Origin: Candidatus Enterovibrio escicola
Lineage (GTDB): Bacteria > Pseudomonadota > Gammaproteobacteria > Enterobacterales > Vibrionaceae
DNA: 64,000 nucleotides
Assembly: GCF_002464935.1 (NCBI RefSeq)
Contig: NZ_NBYY01000010.1
Location: 1-64,000 of the forward strand
Direction of reading: 5' to 3'
Below the pieces are notes generated by a model, which worked only from the letters and a program-made list of their open reading frames with translations, was not told the origin of the DNA and made no database searches. A program made the position numbers and the translations under genes. Every line of letters starts with the position of its first letter. The first letter of the stretch is position 1. Positions 54,120-63,149 of this stretch are shown piece by piece.

Positions 54120-54989
54120 TTATATCTCTAAATACAAAGTTAAATACCAAGCAACAATACTATTGTACCAGAGTAAACTTATCCAGCCAGCAATCACGAG
54201 ATAGGGTCCAAAAGGGAAGGGTATTTCTTTTCCCGTACCTTTAATTAACATCAGTATTACTTCTACAATCACACCTGTGGAGGAAGCGAGAAGGATAACT
54301 AAAGTCATAGGCTGCCATCCAAGCCAAGCACCAAGTGCAGCAAGGAGTTTGAAATCACCATAACCCATTCCTTCTTTGCCAGTGAGTAGCTTGAAAAGAT
54401 GAAAGATACTCCATAGTGAAAGATAACCAGCCATTGCACCAATCAATGCATTTTCAAGAGATACTGGTGATATACCTATAAGTGCCATGAGTAGTCCAGC
54501 CCACATTAATGGTAATGTCATTTGATCCGGCAATAACATTGTATCAATATCGATGAAACAAAGAGCAATCAGTACAAAGGAGGCGAAAATAACCGCCAGT
54601 GACCAATATGATCCAGGAATAACGTAGGAGACTAAGCCAACAGAAACGGCGGTGAGTAGTTCCACCAATGGATAACGGCTACTTATCTTTATGTGGCAAT
54701 GGCGACATTTTCCTCTTAGTAACACCCAACTCAATACAGGGATATTATCGATGGCATAGACTTGCTGTTTACATGACGGGCAATGAGAGCGTGGGACACT
54801 TAGGTTAAATGGTTTGACTTTCTCCTGCTTGGGTAAATAAGTAGAAGACGCATGGCATTCGATTTGCCAATGTTGTTCAAGAATCTTAGGAACACGATAA
54901 ATCACGACATTAAGAAAACTACCTACAATCAGACCAAGAAAAGAGATGATTAATACATATAAACTTGGGGAGTCAAATAGCCAATCCAT
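54120..54989 (-). CDS. pilD: Type IV prepilin / pseudopilin peptidase
   Basis: PilD cleaves and N-methylates type IV prepilins and type II secretion pseudopilins at the inner membrane. The 289 residues have the two zinc Cys pairs (CPSCKQQ and CRHCHI) and several membrane helices. Both catalytic Asp regions are intact (FIDIDTMLLPDQMTLP and GMGYGDFKLLAALGAW). In vibrios pilA, pilB and pilC lie directly upstream; here IS relics are found instead. PilD may therefore now serve type II secretion only, which is inference. Confidence 0.95.
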   Translation of the reverse strand: MDWLFDSPSLYVLIISFLGLIVGSFLNVVIYRVPKILEQHWQIECHASSTYLPKQEKVKPFNLSVPRSHCPSCKQQVYAIDNIPVLSWVLLRGKCRHCHIKISSRYPLVELLTAVSVGLVSYVIPGSYWSLAVIFASFVLIALCFIDIDTMLLPDQMTLPLMWAGLLMALIGISPVSLENALIGAMAGYLSLWSIFHLFKLLTGKEGMGYGDFKLLAALGAWLGWQPMTLVILLASSTGVIVEVILMLIKGTGKEIPFPFGPYLVIAGWISLLWYNSIVAWYLTLYLEI

Positions 54990-55138
54990 TTTTTCATCCA
55001 GTTTTTATTCAATGGGATATAATAGCGAGTTCTGCTACTAGTCTCTATCCACTTTCGTTTGAGCTTATTTAAGTGTTACCGCCGATGTAAAAACGATCTA
55101 TTTAAAGCAAAATGTTTGTTCGTTTAACAGATAAACTG

Positions 55139-55610
55139 GTCATGTATTCAATAGATATTTCTTCGTGTAAAATACCTGCTTTTGCATGGTGATCATTACA
55201 GCTAGAGTTGCCGTTAAATGTCGTTCTTGCTGATATAAAAAACGGTCAAAAACTAGGGTGTCGTCTGGGATGGAGACCAACGCTATCGTTGCTAGTCATG
55301 TCGTCGAACCTTCTAGATTGTATAGACAGACATGGCTTGTCAGTTTCGGATCAAAGTGAAACTTGTTGAACTTGCTATTAACAATGCGGGTATCTGAGAC
55401 TAATTTCGAGTGCCACACATCAGTATTAATTTGGTTTTAAGGATTTTAACAAACTTATACCCTACTGTGTGACCACATTCCATTCTGATGTACAGGTAGT
55501 GGTGTTTATCTGCGAAGTAGATGAGCAATGGGATAATAAAAACAACCTTTGCTAGCTCTGGTCTGCTTGATAATCTCACTTGAATAAAATACTTGCGCAC
55601 ACCTTTGATT
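55139..55610 (+). mobile_element. IS1-family relic
   Basis: An IS1 tip (GGTCATGTATTCAATAG) is followed by InsA/InsB pieces readable across frames (KLVELAINNAGI; then VFICEVDEQWDN). The 3' part of InsB is gone. It lies where pilC/pilB would be expected. Bases 54990-55138 show no gene remnant I can name. Confidence 0.8.
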
Positions 55611-55666
55611 ATCCATATCACTCTCCGTCAGATGAAATGCATAACCCATAAACCATAAACAGTTAC

Positions 55667-55790
55667 ATGATAGAAACCAGTCTTATATTGAACAATGTCC
55701 TTTAACACCTTGATGTCAGACCATGGTATAGATTTTTCCGATCATGAAGGGGTTACTGAAATTACCAATGCTGAATGAGCATACCAATGC
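55667..55790 (+). mobile_element. IS30-family transposase fragment
   Basis: One frame reads LMSDHGIDFSDHEGVTEITNAE and then a stop, matching the second catalytic-Asp block of IS30 transposases (SDNG.EF..H..I). This is the only trace of this family in the window. Confidence 0.6.
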
Positions 55791-56238
55791 TCTAATAAAG
55801 CGCAGATCTGCGCTTAACTAAAAACCAGCCAGATTTCAGCGTTGTAACAGATTCCTTAGGTCTGCTTTAATGTAAGGCGATGACTATATACACCGTAAGA
55901 ATTGTCTGGAATATGGCGCTTTGTTTCTACCACTGATAGTGGAGTGAGCATGGTCAAGTGTTTGGGAAATCTGGCATTATCATTTGATTTTTTATGGGCT
56001 ATGCAAATTTTCAAACCAAAAGAGAATTTGTAGAATGTACTTTAGTCTGGTTGGCTCTCCGAGATGTTGTATCTTTCACCTGACGGAGGGCAATATATTG
56101 AATATATGACCGAAGGTCACATAGCTCCTGAATATCGAGCATCCACTCCGATTATAGGAGGCCTAGATCAGAAAGATGTAGATCTGGATCATTATCCTTT
56201 ACACTAAGAGCCCGTAATTGAGTAATATTCATTAATAC
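55791..56238. other. Degraded region before yggS
   Basis: About 450 bases contain no credible open frame. A perfect 18-bp palindrome (AAGCGCAGATCTGCGCTT) lies at 55799-55816, and an IS1-like tip (ATATTGAATATATGACC) at about 56091-56107. In vibrios a pilT gene faces away from yggS here; I see no trace of it. Confidence 0.45.
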
Positions 56239-56265
56239 ATGTCCTTATATAAAATAGAAGCAATC

Positions 56266-56973
56266 ATGTGTAGTATCAAACGAAACCTAAAACAGATCAG
56301 CCTACAAATAAACGAAGTTGTGCGGAAATGCGGGAGAAATACCTCTAGCGTACAACTACTTGTGGTGAGCAAAAATCAAAGTGTTGATGCGATCGCTGAT
56401 GCGGTGCTCGCTGGACATCGTAAGTTCGGCGAAAATTGCGTGCAAGAAGGAACAGAGAAGATCACTCATTTTCGCAAACACCACGTAGATCTAGAATGGC
56501 ACTTTATCGGCCCTATCCAATCTAATAAAACTCGCCAAATTTCTGAACACTTTGATTGGGTGCATTCTATTGACCGTAGTAAAGTTGCACGCCGATTAAG
56601 TGAACAACGGCCAGTTGTTATGCCTCCATTGCAGGTGTTAATCCAAATAAATACTAGCGGTGAGAATTCAAAATCTGGCGCTAAATTTGACGAAGTGAAA
56701 GCGCTGGCAGACAATATTGATCAACTGCCGAATATTAGATTGCGTGGTCTTATGTGCATCCCACAACCGGCCACAAATTATAATAATAGACTTGCATCAT
56801 TTGCACCAATTTCCATACTGTTTAAGGCGATGCAGGCTACGCGTCCTCGATTTGATACCCTGTCAATAGGTATGAGCGATGACATGGACGCAGCCATTGT
56901 AGCAGGTAGTACCATGGTACGGATTGGTAGAGCTATTTTCGGTGTGCGGAACTATAATAAGAACAAGGTATAA
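56266..56973 (+). CDS. yggS: PLP-binding protein YggS (PLP homeostasis)
   Basis: YggS (PLPBP) binds pyridoxal phosphate and helps balance vitamin B6 and amino-acid pools. The barrel-fold protein shows the PLP lysine in LLVVSKNQS, GENCVQEG, WHFIGPIQSNKTR and the phosphate site SIGMSDDMDAAI with GSTMVRIGRAIFG. The ATG at 56266 gives the usual start; an upstream in-frame ATG at 56239 adds nine non-conserved residues. Confidence 0.93.
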   Translation: MCSIKRNLKQISLQINEVVRKCGRNTSSVQLLVVSKNQSVDAIADAVLAGHRKFGENCVQEGTEKITHFRKHHVDLEWHFIGPIQSNKTRQISEHFDWVHSIDRSKVARRLSEQRPVVMPPLQVLIQINTSGENSKSGAKFDEVKALADNIDQLPNIRLRGLMCIPQPATNYNNRLASFAPISILFKAMQATRPRFDTLSIGMSDDMDAAIVAGSTMVRIGRAIFGVRNYNKNKV

Positions 56974-57068
56974 TTGTAACGATTTCCATCACGGGTACCC
57001 ACAAACCCATATAAGTAATAATAATATCCGTTTTTTGGCATTACAAATGACTAACAGGGAAAAGGCCA

Positions 57069-57887
57069 ATGGAACAACGTACAATTGCCTTTATTGGTGC
57101 AGGAAACATGGCATGCTCAATTATTGTGGGTCTTCTCCAATCAGGCTATAAAGCTTCTAGGATCACAGCGGTTAACCGTACGTCGGAAAGAAGTGCCATT
57201 TTTCGTGATATCCATGGTATCAATGCCAACGAAAATGTGATGGAGGGTGCTAGGAATGCAGAAGTTGTTGTCCTTGGTGTGAAGCCTCAAAGCATGGAAG
57301 ATTTACTAGCTTCTATGAAAAATATAGACTGGAGTAGGAAACTGGTGATTTCAATCGCGGCTGGTATTTCAGTTTCACGATTATCCGAAATGGCACAAGC
57401 AACACTGAACCTTATTCGCGTAATGCCGAATATGCCAGCGTTAGTTGGTGAAGGGATGAGTGGCCTCTACGCACCAGACTCTGTTTCAAACCAAGATCGT
57501 GTGTTCTCAACTCAACTTCTTGAAGCTGTGGGGGAAGTTTGTTGGGTAACTAACGAAGAAGAAATTAATGGTATAATTGCAACTGCAGGCAGTGCACCTG
57601 CGTATTTCTTTCTGTTTATGGAAGCCATGCAAATTGAAGCTGAACGTCAGGGTTTTGACAAACACACTGCCAGAATGCTGGTTCAGCAATCCGCGCTTGG
57701 TGCGGCGAAAATGGTAGTTGCCAATCCAGATATTGAACTGGCAACCTTGCGGAACCAGGTAACGTCAGAAGGAGGCTCAACCGCTCAAGCTTTGAACGTT
57801 TTTAATAAAAACCAACTTTCAGAAACGATCGCAGAAGCCATGCAAGCGGCAGCACGTCGGGCGGAAGAAATGGAATCACTATTTTAG
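57069..57887 (+). CDS. proC: Pyrroline-5-carboxylate reductase
   Basis: ProC makes proline from pyrroline-5-carboxylate with NAD(P)H. The 272 residues have the N-terminal dinucleotide site FIGAGNMACSIIVGLL, VLGVKPQSM, RVMPNMPALVGEG and the C-terminal signature QVTSEGGSTAQAL. It follows yggS by 95 bases and precedes yggT by nine. Confidence 0.96.
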   Translation: MEQRTIAFIGAGNMACSIIVGLLQSGYKASRITAVNRTSERSAIFRDIHGINANENVMEGARNAEVVVLGVKPQSMEDLLASMKNIDWSRKLVISIAAGISVSRLSEMAQATLNLIRVMPNMPALVGEGMSGLYAPDSVSNQDRVFSTQLLEAVGEVCWVTNEEEINGIIATAGSAPAYFFLFMEAMQIEAERQGFDKHTARMLVQQSALGAAKMVVANPDIELATLRNQVTSEGGSTAQALNVFNKNQLSETIAEAMQAAARRAEEMESLF

Positions 57888-57896
57888 GGCTACCTT

Positions 57897-58466
57897 ATGA
57901 ACTCAATGTATTTCCTCATCTCAACACTGTTAGACCTATATATCGTAATAGTTTTGTTTCGAGTCTGGCTGCAATGGTCTCATGCAGATTTTTACAACCC
58001 ATTTAGCCAATTTGTAGTGAAAATAACTCAACCTGTTGTTACCCCACTGCGCCGTATCATCCCATCAATTGGTGGTTTCGATCTAGCTAGCGTACTGTTT
58101 GTCTACGTATTGTGTATCGGACAATCTTTCGTGCTACAGATGATTATGTTAAGTGCGATCCTTCCGTTTAATGAAAGCTATCTGTTGATTGGTTTGATTA
58201 CGATGGTCAAAACAGCAGGAAAATTGCTATTCTGGGTATTAATTATACGTTCCCTCCTCAGTTGGGTAAACCAAGGGCGCCACCCGATTCAAATCGTGAT
58301 AATCCAACTGACCGAGCCCCTCGTTGCACCAATTCGCCGAAGATTACCATCATTAGGTGGACTGGATTTGAGCATATTGGTTCCAATCATTATGCTTCAG
58401 TTCTTGAACTATTTTATTGGAGATTTGCTAACCCCATATTTTGCCCATCTGTGGTTCGGATTGTAA
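57897..58466 (+). CDS. yggT: YggT family membrane protein
   Basis: This 189-residue protein consists of two YGGT repeats, each with membrane helices and a conserved basic loop (TPLRRIIPSIGGFDLA and APIRRRLPSLGGLDLS). The family is linked to envelope and osmotic functions but its role is not settled. In vibrios yggU follows; here the sequence degrades immediately into IS relics. Confidence 0.92.
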   Translation: MNSMYFLISTLLDLYIVIVLFRVWLQWSHADFYNPFSQFVVKITQPVVTPLRRIIPSIGGFDLASVLFVYVLCIGQSFVLQMIMLSAILPFNESYLLIGLITMVKTAGKLLFWVLIIRSLLSWVNQGRHPIQIVIIQLTEPLVAPIRRRLPSLGGLDLSILVPIIMLQFLNYFIGDLLTPYFAHLWFGL

Positions 58467-58684
58467 ATAATAATGTTGCAAGCAATCACCCTGCTACGAT
58501 TGAGAAACCCTGCTATAAAAGGATCACAATGATTATATCTTTAGTTCTTAATACCCACACTAGGCGTTATTTCCCAAATATATGAACTAATCTCAATTCC
58601 TACGATCAGATTATCATGGAATTAAGCGGAAGGTGATGATGGAAAAGGACAAGGAAAAGATCAGCAACTATAAACAATATAAAC

Positions 58685-58728
58685 AACCTCAGATCTGCAT
58701 AAGCAATTGCTTATGCAGATCTAAGGTT
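58685..58728. repeat. 44-bp palindrome made of two IS982 right ends
   Basis: Two IS982 right-end tips (AGATCTGCATAAGCAA and its mirror) meet tip-inward with one mismatch in 22-bp arms. They split the codons between KQYKQ and ALVSI of the IS5 transposase, where the intact family reads YNQALVNRG. Confidence 0.9.
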
Positions 58729-59122
58729 GCATTAGTAAGCATTTGAGGACTATGGAAGTCAAGTATTGTTTGCCGAGTCGAGGAGCTGTCACCCACATTG
58801 TTATTGAGGGCAGAGGCCTACAGGTATACGGAGACTGCAAATAAAAAACGCGTAAATACAGTAAGGAAAAGCGGTTTATTTGGTGCAAACTGCATCTTGC
58901 AGTTGATGCGTCTACTCATGAGGTTATCGCCACCGAAGTTGGCCTAGTGTTGGTGGGTAACAATGAAGTTTTACTTTCATCGCTTAACCCATTACGATAG
59001 AAGATACAGCAAGTCAGTGCTGATAGAGATTATGACACAAAATCATGTTATTACGTACTTAAAAACAAAAGAATAACGCCACTATTCCACCTCGAAAAAA
59101 TGCGAGTTACGGGGAAGAAGGA

Positions 59123-59271
59123 GGTTATATATTCAATAAGTTGAATGATTCGTTGGTATGATAGGTAACCAAGTTCTCGACTACTGCAGATGTCATGTGT
59201 ATTAAAAAGGATTTATAATTCATGAAAGAATTTATTTTCTATACGGAAATCAACTTATTGAACACACTACC
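59123..59271. mobile_element. IS1 mini-remnant with both tips
   Basis: About 149 bp are bounded by inverted IS1 tips (ATATTCAATAAGTTG and CAACTTATTGAACACACT). No recognisable insA/insB sequence remains. It separates GEEG from HPRN of the surrounding IS5 transposase. Flanks AAGAAGGA and AAAAGGGA may be a decayed target duplication. Confidence 0.7.
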
Positions 59272-59599
59272 AAAAGGGACATCCTAGAAATAACGCGATA
59301 AAGGCATTGAAAGATGACAAATTGGTGAAGTGTAAATAGTATTTTGGTTATCACAAACGCTCATTAATTGAAATAGCAATGTATCGCTATAATCAGTTAC
59401 TCAGTCCTAAACTCACTCTTCTTTATTACAAGGTTCAGGTTGGTGGAGTATTGGCAAATGTGAAAGCAAGGAACCAAGTCATAAGGCTTTATATTCCTGT
59501 TTGCCAGCAGACAAATTGAGACTGTAAAGAAGATTGGGATTAGTGTGTCATAGGCTTAATGTAATTAACAACGCCGCATTTGCCAACCCTGTATTGATT

Positions 59600-60198
59600 C
59601 TTGGAGAGAATACCGTACACATTGAAACCGTCTGTGCCCAAAAAGGCAACTATGAATATAGACAACAGATTGAAAAATAAATTGAATGCTTTTTTCTACG
59701 ATAATCAAATGCGTGAGCAATGATTTTTCTTAATAGAGGCTCCCAAGCAAACTAGAGTAAATGCTGGGTATTTCTATTACCCACGAAAGACCATTGCGCA
59801 TCGACTTCGCAGATAAGCACTAATTCCTGTACATCAATAGGTAATGTAGTTACACAGAGGGGTGTAAGTTTTTTAAAAGCCTGACAGTTTCATTAATGCT
59901 GATGTGTAGCACTCGAGAGGAGTCGCGGATATCAGTACTGTTCATAGCAAGTTCAACAATTTGCTATTTTATCTCTGCCTGACAAGCCGTGTATAGCCGT
60001 GTATGTATATTTTAAGCTAGGAAGGCTAGGTAACATGTTTAGTAATCATAGCATTGGTGACCATCCCAGCCAATACTATGCTTTTAAATCATTTCTGTGT
60101 GCTGGCAAAAACGACATCTAACTTCAGCGGTAGCTATAATGATTACCATCTAAAAGTAAACATCCTACATGAAGAAGAACCTATTGAATACATGATCA
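59600..60198 (-). mobile_element. IS1-family relic
   Basis: The minus strand reads IS1 pieces (CEVDAQWSFVGNRNTQ-like residues near 59800 and a LLINFDTDLNV-like piece near 59640) and ends with an IS1 tip (CTATTGAATACATGATC, about 60180-60196). The InsB C-terminus is missing. Confidence 0.72.
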
Positions 60199-60229
60199 TT
60201 TTTTAGTTATAACGTATAAGTAATGAGTT

Positions 60230-60390
60230 TAGGAATCAGGTTAACCATAAAGATCACCTTCCTTTGGTGCTGAAAGTTCTCGATTTAGGATATATTCTTT
60301 AGTTGATTAAAGACTATATCGATGATAAATCGTCTTTTAAATATAAAACGATTCCAAAGCCTCATCATTTTGATCATGTATTCATTTGTA
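60230..60390 (-). mobile_element. IS982 C-terminal fragment with adjoining IS1 tip
   Basis: Read on the minus strand, this is the IS982 transposase end (KRRFIIDIVFNQLKNIS-like, followed by HQRKVIFMVN). It is broken, and cut at about 60371 by an IS1-like tip (GATCATGTATTCATTTG). Confidence 0.65.
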
Positions 60391-60960
60391 GGTATATGGA
60401 GCTCTATTAAACAGGGATGATCCGGATCATGATGTCAGAAAATTCGCCATCCTGAAGGGCATAAGTGTGCTAATTTTAGCGTTGAATCCTCGTGAAATAT
60501 ACTGATTATTCCCATGAGAATTTAATGCAAACTGAACGCACCGATGACCTTTAAAAGCGAGCATCTCTAAGTGTTTTTTGTCTATATATGAACAATCCAA
60601 CAAAATCATTGACACACAGGAGCTGTATGATACGACTACTATCGAGCGCTAAGATGTCCTCCCTATTGGCAAATAAAAACGATACGGAGTTAGTGTAATG
60701 TATTATTAGATATGCTCGGCATCATTGTGTGTACTCCGCTATAGGTAAAGATAGGTAAAAGAACAAAAATGCAGATGAATAACAAAATTGTAACATCACA
60801 GTATCGGATAGGCGACAATACTGCTAACAATCATACGACATTAAAATTAGGAAAAGTCTACGAGGTTCGGCCGAAATATAGTATGGCCTTTCACAAATCC
60901 ACTAGTGTCCATCTCAATTACAATTATACAGATACACAAAGCCACTCTTAGGAGAGATAA
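60391..60960. other. Unassigned region with two small open frames
   Basis: Two frames of about 60 codons exist: 60427-60615 (-; contains KKHLEMLAFKGHRC) and 60769-60951 (+; ends HLNYNYTDTQSHS, with alternating polar/hydrophobic residues like an outer-membrane beta-strand). I do not recognise either. Neither has a clear ribosome binding site, and both may be scraps of lost genes. Confidence 0.35.
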
Positions 60961-61347
60961 ATGAACTGGTATATCGGAGTACTCAAGCAGTACGCTGTGT
61001 TTAAAGGTCGTGTTCGTCGAAAAGAATATTGGATGTTTATTATGTTTAATATGCTTTTTTCTACGATTTTATCTCAACTAGATAAGATCATAGGAACATA
61101 TCATCCAGAATTGGGCTTTGGTACTCTGAGTGTCATCTATGGGATAGCAGTGTTTCTGCCCACATTGTCGGTGACGGTTCGTCGACTACATGACTATGAC
61201 TATGTTGGATGGTGGGCATTGCTGGGCCTCGTTCCATTTGGTGTGATCCTTTTGTTGATCTTGCATGCACGTGAAGGAACGAAAGGTGACAACCGTTTTG
61301 GATCAGATCCAAAACGGTATAAAAACGAGAGTACGATGAGTATATGA
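60961..61347 (+). CDS. DUF805 family inner-membrane protein
   Basis: This 128-residue protein has the DUF805 pattern: YAVFKGRVRRKEYWMF at the start, three membrane helices (about 22-42, 52-72, 82-103), VRRLHDYDYVGWWALL in the middle and GTKGDNRFGSDP at the end. GGAGAG lies six bases before the ATG. The family (YhaH/YhaI-like) has no settled function. It is the only intact gene in about 4.5 kb of IS relics. Confidence 0.9.
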   Translation: MNWYIGVLKQYAVFKGRVRRKEYWMFIMFNMLFSTILSQLDKIIGTYHPELGFGTLSVIYGIAVFLPTLSVTVRRLHDYDYVGWWALLGLVPFGVILLLILHAREGTKGDNRFGSDPKRYKNESTMSI

Positions 61348-61367
61348 TTTTCATATGATTATGTAAT

Positions 61368-62313
61368 ATAATCTGAGTGGCGCATAAGAAATGAACCAAA
61401 TATCCAATCGGTAATCTGGTCGTTTAAATTAAATCATCAGTTGAAAAGGGACTTTTATATGAATAACCTAGCTGTTGTTTTTAACAATATCGATGATTTT
61501 ATCAGGTTTCCATCCTACTTGGGAAAACACCGGATTTAAGGTTCCACAACAAGCAATAAACCTTTTTCCTTTCAAGCAGTGAACTCATGACAATTATTGT
61601 ATCTTTTCATTAATTATCAATTTGATTTTCATAATTCTAGAATGGATTACGCGCAATTTATCTGCCGTCACTTAACAGGTAAATGCCCTGACTTGGTTCG
61701 CTATACACAGATCTTTAAATTGATGCAAGGAACTTTGTTTCCCCATTTATTCTTATCTGACTCACCGTGAAGCAAAACCTATTGGCATCAGGTTTGTTGA
61801 TTCAACTAAGCTACAGATATGTCACAATTTACATATTCTATGGCATGGCTTGTTTGAGAAGGTGGCTGAACAAGGTAAGGGGACGATGAGAGGATTCTAT
61901 GGCTTTAAACTTCACCTTATCATCAATGACCAAGGAGGTATCATTTCGATAAAGGTAACAACAGCCAATGTTGATGACAGAAAATCCGTGCCCGAGATGG
62001 CCGATAATCTCTAGAGATCACTATTATAGTGATAAAGGCTATATCTCTGGTTCCCTTAAAAAACTTGCCGAAAAATAGGTTAATTTCATCCCTAATACAG
62101 GGAAGCTTTTGAAACTAAAGATGATGAAGCTTTGTGAGCATCTTTAGTACAATTAAAAAATATCTCCAAAATCGAGCATTTTCGTCACCGTAGTTTTATC
62201 AGCTTTATGGCCAACTTGCTGGCGGGATTCATCGCGTATTCATTTCCACCAAAGAATCCAAGCATCAAGATAACTCGGCTTGATAAGCAAGTGCTTATGC
62301 AGATCTGAGGTTA
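61368..62313 (+). mobile_element. IS982-family relic, full extent but degenerate
   Basis: Both ends are present (ATCTGAGTGGCGCATAAG at 61371 and CTTATGCAGATCTGAGGTTA to 62313). The transposase is readable in pieces: FYGFKLHLIINDQGGIISIK, TTANVDDRKSVPEMADNL and NFMANLLAGFIAYSF-like residues. Internal loss and stops are present throughout. Confidence 0.85.
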
Positions 62314-62376
62314 ATCAGAATTCCGCATAAAGATTTTGGCATGAATAATTTAAATTATGTTTCGATTGATATCGAT
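62314..62376 (+). mobile_element. Second IS982 N-terminal fragment
   Basis: CCGCATAAAG, then a start reading MNNLNYVSIDID, matches the IS982 leader and transposase start (MNNLDAVFVDID). It lies directly behind the previous IS982 right end and is cut by the IS1 relic at 62377. Confidence 0.7.
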
Positions 62377-62929
62377 GGTCATGCATTCAACAGTTTGTTC
62401 TTTGTGTAGAATACCTCTTTTTGCATGGTGGACACCAATGCTATTGTTATCACGCATGTTGCAGAACTTTCCAGCTTGAAATAGATAGACACGGCTTGTC
62501 AGGCTTTTAAAAAACTTACACTCCGCTATGTAACTACGTTCCTTCTTGATGTACATGGAGTGGTTCTTATCTGTGAAGTAGATGAATAATGGTCTTTTGT
62601 GGATAAAAAAGATAGTTAGCACTGTCTTTAGCATGCTTGGGAGTCTCTATTGAAGAAAGTCATTGCTTATGTATTCGGTTGTTGTGGAAGAAAAATATCC
62701 AATCTACGTTTCAATCTGTATGATATCTTCCACAAAAATAAATACATTATTGGCAAGCTCCATACGTAACGTATTAAGAGGGAAAATCTAATTCTCCGTA
62801 CCCGCTTAAAACGATGTAATTAGAAAACGATTAGATACTCAAAATTAATGGAAATGTATGATAAAATGATCGGTGTATTCATTGGCGTAAGTATTACCTT
62901 TAGATAATAATCAACTTATTGAATACATG
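62377..62929 (+). mobile_element. IS1-family relic with both ends
   Basis: Tips GGTCATGCATTCAACAG (62377) and CAACTTATTGAATACATGG (to about 62929) enclose insA/insB pieces (TNAIVITHVAEL; CEVDE; KVIAYVFGCCGRKIS; a MYDKMIGVFIG-like end). At about 553 bp it is internally deleted. It splits an IS982 fragment from the DUF4426 remnant. Confidence 0.82.
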
Positions 62930-62959
62930 GATCGTTGCTTTGGTATAAAAACTCTATAG

Positions 62960-63115
62960 TTTTTTGAAGTGTCCGGAAGCCATTCTATTTATTACTTTGC
63001 CGAAGTTACGCTCACCAACGAAAAAAAATACAGCTCTTATATTGATGTTAAAGCTAAAAGTGACTCTGCATTAGAACTGATATTTCAGCAGTAATTCTAT
63101 GTGAATCGATTTTAG
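62960..63115 (+). pseudogene. DUF4426 gene remnant, C-terminal end
   Basis: One frame reads FFEVSGSHSIYYFAEVTLTN, then KKYSSYIDVKAKSD and LELIFQQ, a stop, and FYVNRF. DUF4426 proteins of vibrios end with a similar pattern (IYYLAE, later F..KFYVD), and that gene normally precedes rdgB. The N-terminal two-thirds were removed at the IS1 junction, and an in-frame TAA interrupts the end. Family assignment rests on position plus a short match. Confidence 0.55.
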
Positions 63116-63149
63116 TTATTACCACTCACCTCTTAAAGGAAGAGGGTGG

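Larger units (their letters stand above)
58571..59590 (+). mobile_element. IS5-family relic interrupted by an IS982-tip palindrome and an IS1 remnant
   Basis: On the plus strand the IS903-group transposase is readable from KDKEKISNYKQYKQ through RGAVTHIVIEGRGLQVYGD, LHLAVDASTHEVIATEVG, HPRNNAIKALKDDK and YHKRSLIEIAMYRYNQLLSP. It ends with LANVKARNQVIRLYIPVCQQ, and the IS end lies near 59580. Stops and shifts interrupt it. Bases 58685-58728 (palindrome) and 59123-59271 (IS1 remnant) are insertions within it. Confidence 0.88.

Noticed and set aside
55799-55816. 18-bp palindrome as an operator or an IS982 tip-to-tip scar
   Set aside because: It shares AGATCTGC with IS982 ends, but the match is too short, and no gene nearby needs such an operator.
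58470-58530. Possible yggU remnant after yggT (reads LLRLRNPAIKGSQ)
   Set aside because: It resembles the YggU start (LLRLYIQPKASRD) only over about ten residues; too short to claim.
60427-60615. 62-codon minus-strand frame as a real gene
   Set aside because: No ribosome binding site or known family; flanked by IS scraps. Kept only as an unassigned frame.
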